A DNA stretch of 8,705 bases. Origin: Chloroflexota bacterium (lineage in GTDB: Bacteria > Chloroflexota > Anaerolineae > Aggregatilineales > Aggregatilineaceae). The stretch is from contig JACRBK010000458.1 of the NCBI GenBank assembly GCA_016234525.1, positions 1 to 8,705 of the forward strand, in the 5' to 3' direction. This document shows, in pieces, positions 7,495-8,705 of the stretch (positions are counted from its first letter, which is position 1; each line of letters starts with the position of its first letter). The notes under the pieces were generated by a model. The model did no database searches. It worked only from the letters and a program-made list of their open reading frames with translations, and was not told where the DNA came from. The position numbers were made by a program, and so were the translations under genes.

Positions 7495-8256
7495 TCAGGA
7501 CTGATCATTATCCCAGCGATCTTGGGCCTGCCACATCAAACGCCGTGTCAGCGGGCGCAAGCGCCCGCGCAGCAGGGTATAACCCAACATGAGGGCAAAT
7601 AGTCCAAAGGTGAGATAAACCCCGGTGCAGAACGCGCTGCGCACTCGCCCGATATTGATCCGCGTAGACTTTTTAACAGGCTGGTCTGTCAGTGTTTCGC
7701 CCCCATTATCCGCGCTGATTTCAGGATCGGGCAGACCGCTCACCGACGGGTTGTTACTAGGCGGCTGGACGACAGCCGAAGTCGGCTCAATCCCTGGTGT
7801 TAGTCCCGTCTGCTCGCCCCCTGTGCTGCCCGGAGCGACTGTGGGGACGGGTGTAGGCTGAGTGTTGATGACTCTGAGATTCGATACAACGAATTCTCCC
7901 TCCTGCCCATCGTCCAAAAAGACGCGCAGCCGCAGCCGGTAACTGCCATCCGGTACGACATTCGTGTTCCAGGTTCCCAGCACACTTTCGCGGACCTGCT
8001 GCTGAACACGCGGCTGAACTAACAGCCAGGGTGCATTAGGATCGCTGAGATCGTTGTATTCGAGCGTGTAGCTGGCGAACCCGGTGGGGTGCAGGGCGCT
8101 GCCCGAAATGTTGACCACCCCAAACAACTGCTGCCCATCTGCCGGCCAGGTGATCACCACGACCAACCCTTCCGGGCCTTGTGCCTGTGCCGGGCCGCTC
8201 AACACCCTGGCCGATAAGAAGATCACAGCCAGGAGAAAGCTCAACCGCCGTGCCAT
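7495..8256 (-). CDS. Secreted/membrane-anchored protein: signal peptide, Ig-like domain, Thr/Pro linker, one TM segment
   Basis: Not matched to a named family. The 253-residue product starts MARRLSFLLAVIFL. A signal peptide probably ends at A23-Q-A25. Residues about 30-130 look like one beta-sandwich, Ig-like surface domain: ITWPADGQQLFGVVNISGSA, ASYTLEYND, and GTWNTNVVPDGSYRLRLRVF are typical strand-turn-strand signatures. About 132-200 is a Pro/Thr/Gly/Ser-rich linker. Residues about 209-229 (FCTGVYLTFGLFALMLGYTLL) form a transmembrane helix, followed by an Arg-rich tail that should stay inside the cell. The expected topology is an outward-facing Ig domain on a flexible stalk. An in-frame TTG at 8271 would extend it by five residues, but a GGAG at 8266-8269 sits 9 nt before the ATG at 8256, so the ATG is preferred. 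It is the first gene of a tight run with pth and mfd. A functional link with them is not evident. Confidence 0.8.
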   Translation of the reverse strand: MARRLSFLLAVIFLSARVLSGPAQAQGPEGLVVVITWPADGQQLFGVVNISGSALHPTGFASYTLEYNDLSDPNAPWLLVQPRVQQQVRESVLGTWNTNVVPDGSYRLRLRVFLDDGQEGEFVVSNLRVINTQPTPVPTVAPGSTGGEQTGLTPGIEPTSAVVQPPSNNPSVSGLPDPEISADNGGETLTDQPVKKSTRINIGRVRSAFCTGVYLTFGLFALMLGYTLLRGRLRPLTRRLMWQAQDRWDNDQS

Positions 8257-8265
8257 ATGCAGGTG

Positions 8266-8269
8266 CTCC
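8266..8269 (-). promoter_or_regulatory. Shine-Dalgarno GGAG for the Ig-like/TM protein
   Basis: On the minus strand GGAG lies 9 nt before the ATG at 8256. It overlaps the alternative TTG start at 8271, which decides in favour of the ATG. Confidence 0.65.
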
Positions 8270-8301
8270 AACGCGCTAGTAGCCGGAAAAATAACTTATC
8301 G

Positions 8302-8330
8302 AGTTTATCAACCGGGGCATGTTCTGGCAA
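8302..8330 (-). promoter_or_regulatory. Candidate sigma-70-type promoter for the Ig-like gene-pth-mfd run
   Basis: On the minus strand the -35 TTGCCA (8325-8330; 5 of 6 to TTGACA) and -10 TAAACT (8302-8307; 4 of 6 to TATAAT) are separated by exactly 17 nt. Transcription would start near 8295, about 40 nt before the ATG at 8256. The -35 lies inside one arm of the palindrome at 8321-8358. This is a match to an E. coli-type consensus only. Confidence 0.45.
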
Positions 8331-8358
8331 CGGGCATTTTGCAGCCCGCTGCCAGAAC
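8321..8358. promoter_or_regulatory. 38-bp near-perfect palindrome: operator or U-less terminator hairpin
   Basis: GTTCTGGCA (8321-8329) is the exact inverse of TGCCAGAAC (8350-8358). After one mismatch (8330/8349), CGGGC (8331-8335) pairs with GCCCG (8344-8348), around an 8-nt loop. That makes 14 of 15 pairs. It begins 21 nt past the stop of the oxidoreductase gene on the minus strand, so it could end that transcript. However, the T-run on that strand lies before the hairpin, not after it. It also covers the -35 of the candidate promoter, so a dimeric repressor site is equally possible. Confidence 0.6.
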
Positions 8359-8379
8359 CAAAAAACAAGGGGAAAAGGA

Positions 8380-8705
8380 TCAATGAACGTTCGAGAGTGG
8401 GTCTTTGATCGTCCCGCGTTCATTGAATGGAATTTCGGCTCCGGCGCGGTCAAGTGGCACTTCGACCTTGCGCAGTCGAACCGCTGTCATTTTGTAATCG
8501 GGAATTTTGGCACGGGGATCGATCTTATCCAGCGTCAAGACATTCGCGGCGGCCTCAATGAAATGGAAGGGCAGAAAAACAGTTCCCGCCGGAGATCGCC
8601 CGGTGACGAGCGCCCGGCAGACGATAGTGCCCCGCCGTGAGGTGGTTTCTACCCAATCGCCTGATGTCAGCCCCAGGTTCGCGGCGTCATCAGGGTGAAT
8701 TTCCA
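8380..8705 (-). CDS. Formate dehydrogenase-like molybdopterin oxidoreductase, C-terminus only
   Basis: The minus strand from the right edge reads 107 codons to a TGA at 8380-8382. The sequence begins EIHPDDAANLGLTSGDWVET, continues TSRRGTIVCRALVT, and then has the block GTVFLPFHFIEAAANVLT followed by IDPRAKIPDYKMTAVRL. This is the molybdopterin-dinucleotide-binding C-terminal domain of the formate dehydrogenase alpha family (FdhA/FdhF-like). The phrase PFHF-EAAAN-LT-----DP-AKIP is particularly diagnostic. Such enzymes oxidise formate (or related substrates) at a Mo/W-bis-MGD site and pass electrons through Fe-S clusters. The catalytic residue and cluster ligands lie outside the window, so the substrate cannot be confirmed. 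About 25 residues follow the usual end of the domain (EVPLDRAGAE to SNVH). The start is not in the window. It is separated from the next gene on the same strand by 123 bp containing the palindrome and candidate promoter. Confidence 0.88.
   Translation of the reverse strand, partial: EIHPDDAANLGLTSGDWVETTSRRGTIVCRALVTGRSPAGTVFLPFHFIEAAANVLTLDKIDPRAKIPDYKMTAVRLRKVEVPLDRAGAEIPFNERGTIKDPLSNVH

Noticed and set aside
7493..7506. Palindrome GATCAG-GA-CTGATC at the end of the Ig-like gene
   Set aside because: The arms are only 6 bp with a 2-nt centre, and the site overlaps coding sequence and a stop codon; it is probably chance.
8257..8640. Plus-strand frame of 127 codons across the palindrome region
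   Set aside because: It lies antisense to the clear formate-dehydrogenase-like C-terminus, has no recognisable domain, and runs through a hairpin and promoter candidate.
1..8705. A new defence, toxin or mobile system
   Set aside because: No integrase, transposase, toxin-antitoxin pair, nuclease or phage gene was recognised; the gene content is housekeeping plus envelope proteins.

Overview
The window holds five complete or near-complete protein genes and two genes cut by its edges, arranged as two convergent blocks. It looks like ordinary bacterial chromosome, most likely Chloroflexota (Anaerolineae-like). That taxonomic guess rests on the style of the exported proteins: long Thr/Pro linkers joining a lipobox or membrane anchor to beta-rich domains, as is common in that group. 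No RNA gene, insertion sequence or CRISPR array was recognised.

Plus-strand block (2-3128): the C-terminal half of a RecG-C-like ATP-binding/winged-helix protein, a lipoprotein with a Thr/Pro stalk and a TolB/PD40-type beta-propeller, and a DegV-family fatty-acid-binding protein. The gaps of 9 and 37 nt suggest co-transcription.

Convergence zone (3129-3287): about 160 bp without a gene. It contains a striking run of CCC motifs repeating about every 10 bp, followed by inverted copies that can fold into a long hairpin. This is the least explained sequence in the window.

Minus-strand block (3288-8705, read right to left): the C-terminus of a formate-dehydrogenase-like molybdopterin oxidoreductase running off the right edge; a 123-bp intergenic region with a near-perfect 38-bp palindrome overlapping the -35 of a candidate promoter; then a tight three-gene run. 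That run is a signal-peptide/Ig-like/one-TM protein, peptidyl-tRNA hydrolase (pth) and the transcription-repair coupling factor (mfd). The pth-mfd pair is a known conserved neighbourhood (for example spoVC-mfd in Bacillus). It joins rescue of peptidyl-tRNA from aborted translation with rescue of stalled RNA polymerase.

I found no convincing new multi-gene system. The points most worth a second look are the helically phased CCC repeat/hairpin at 3149-3261, the palindrome at 8321-8358, and the partial oxidoreductase at the right edge, which is easy to miss because its start lies outside the window.
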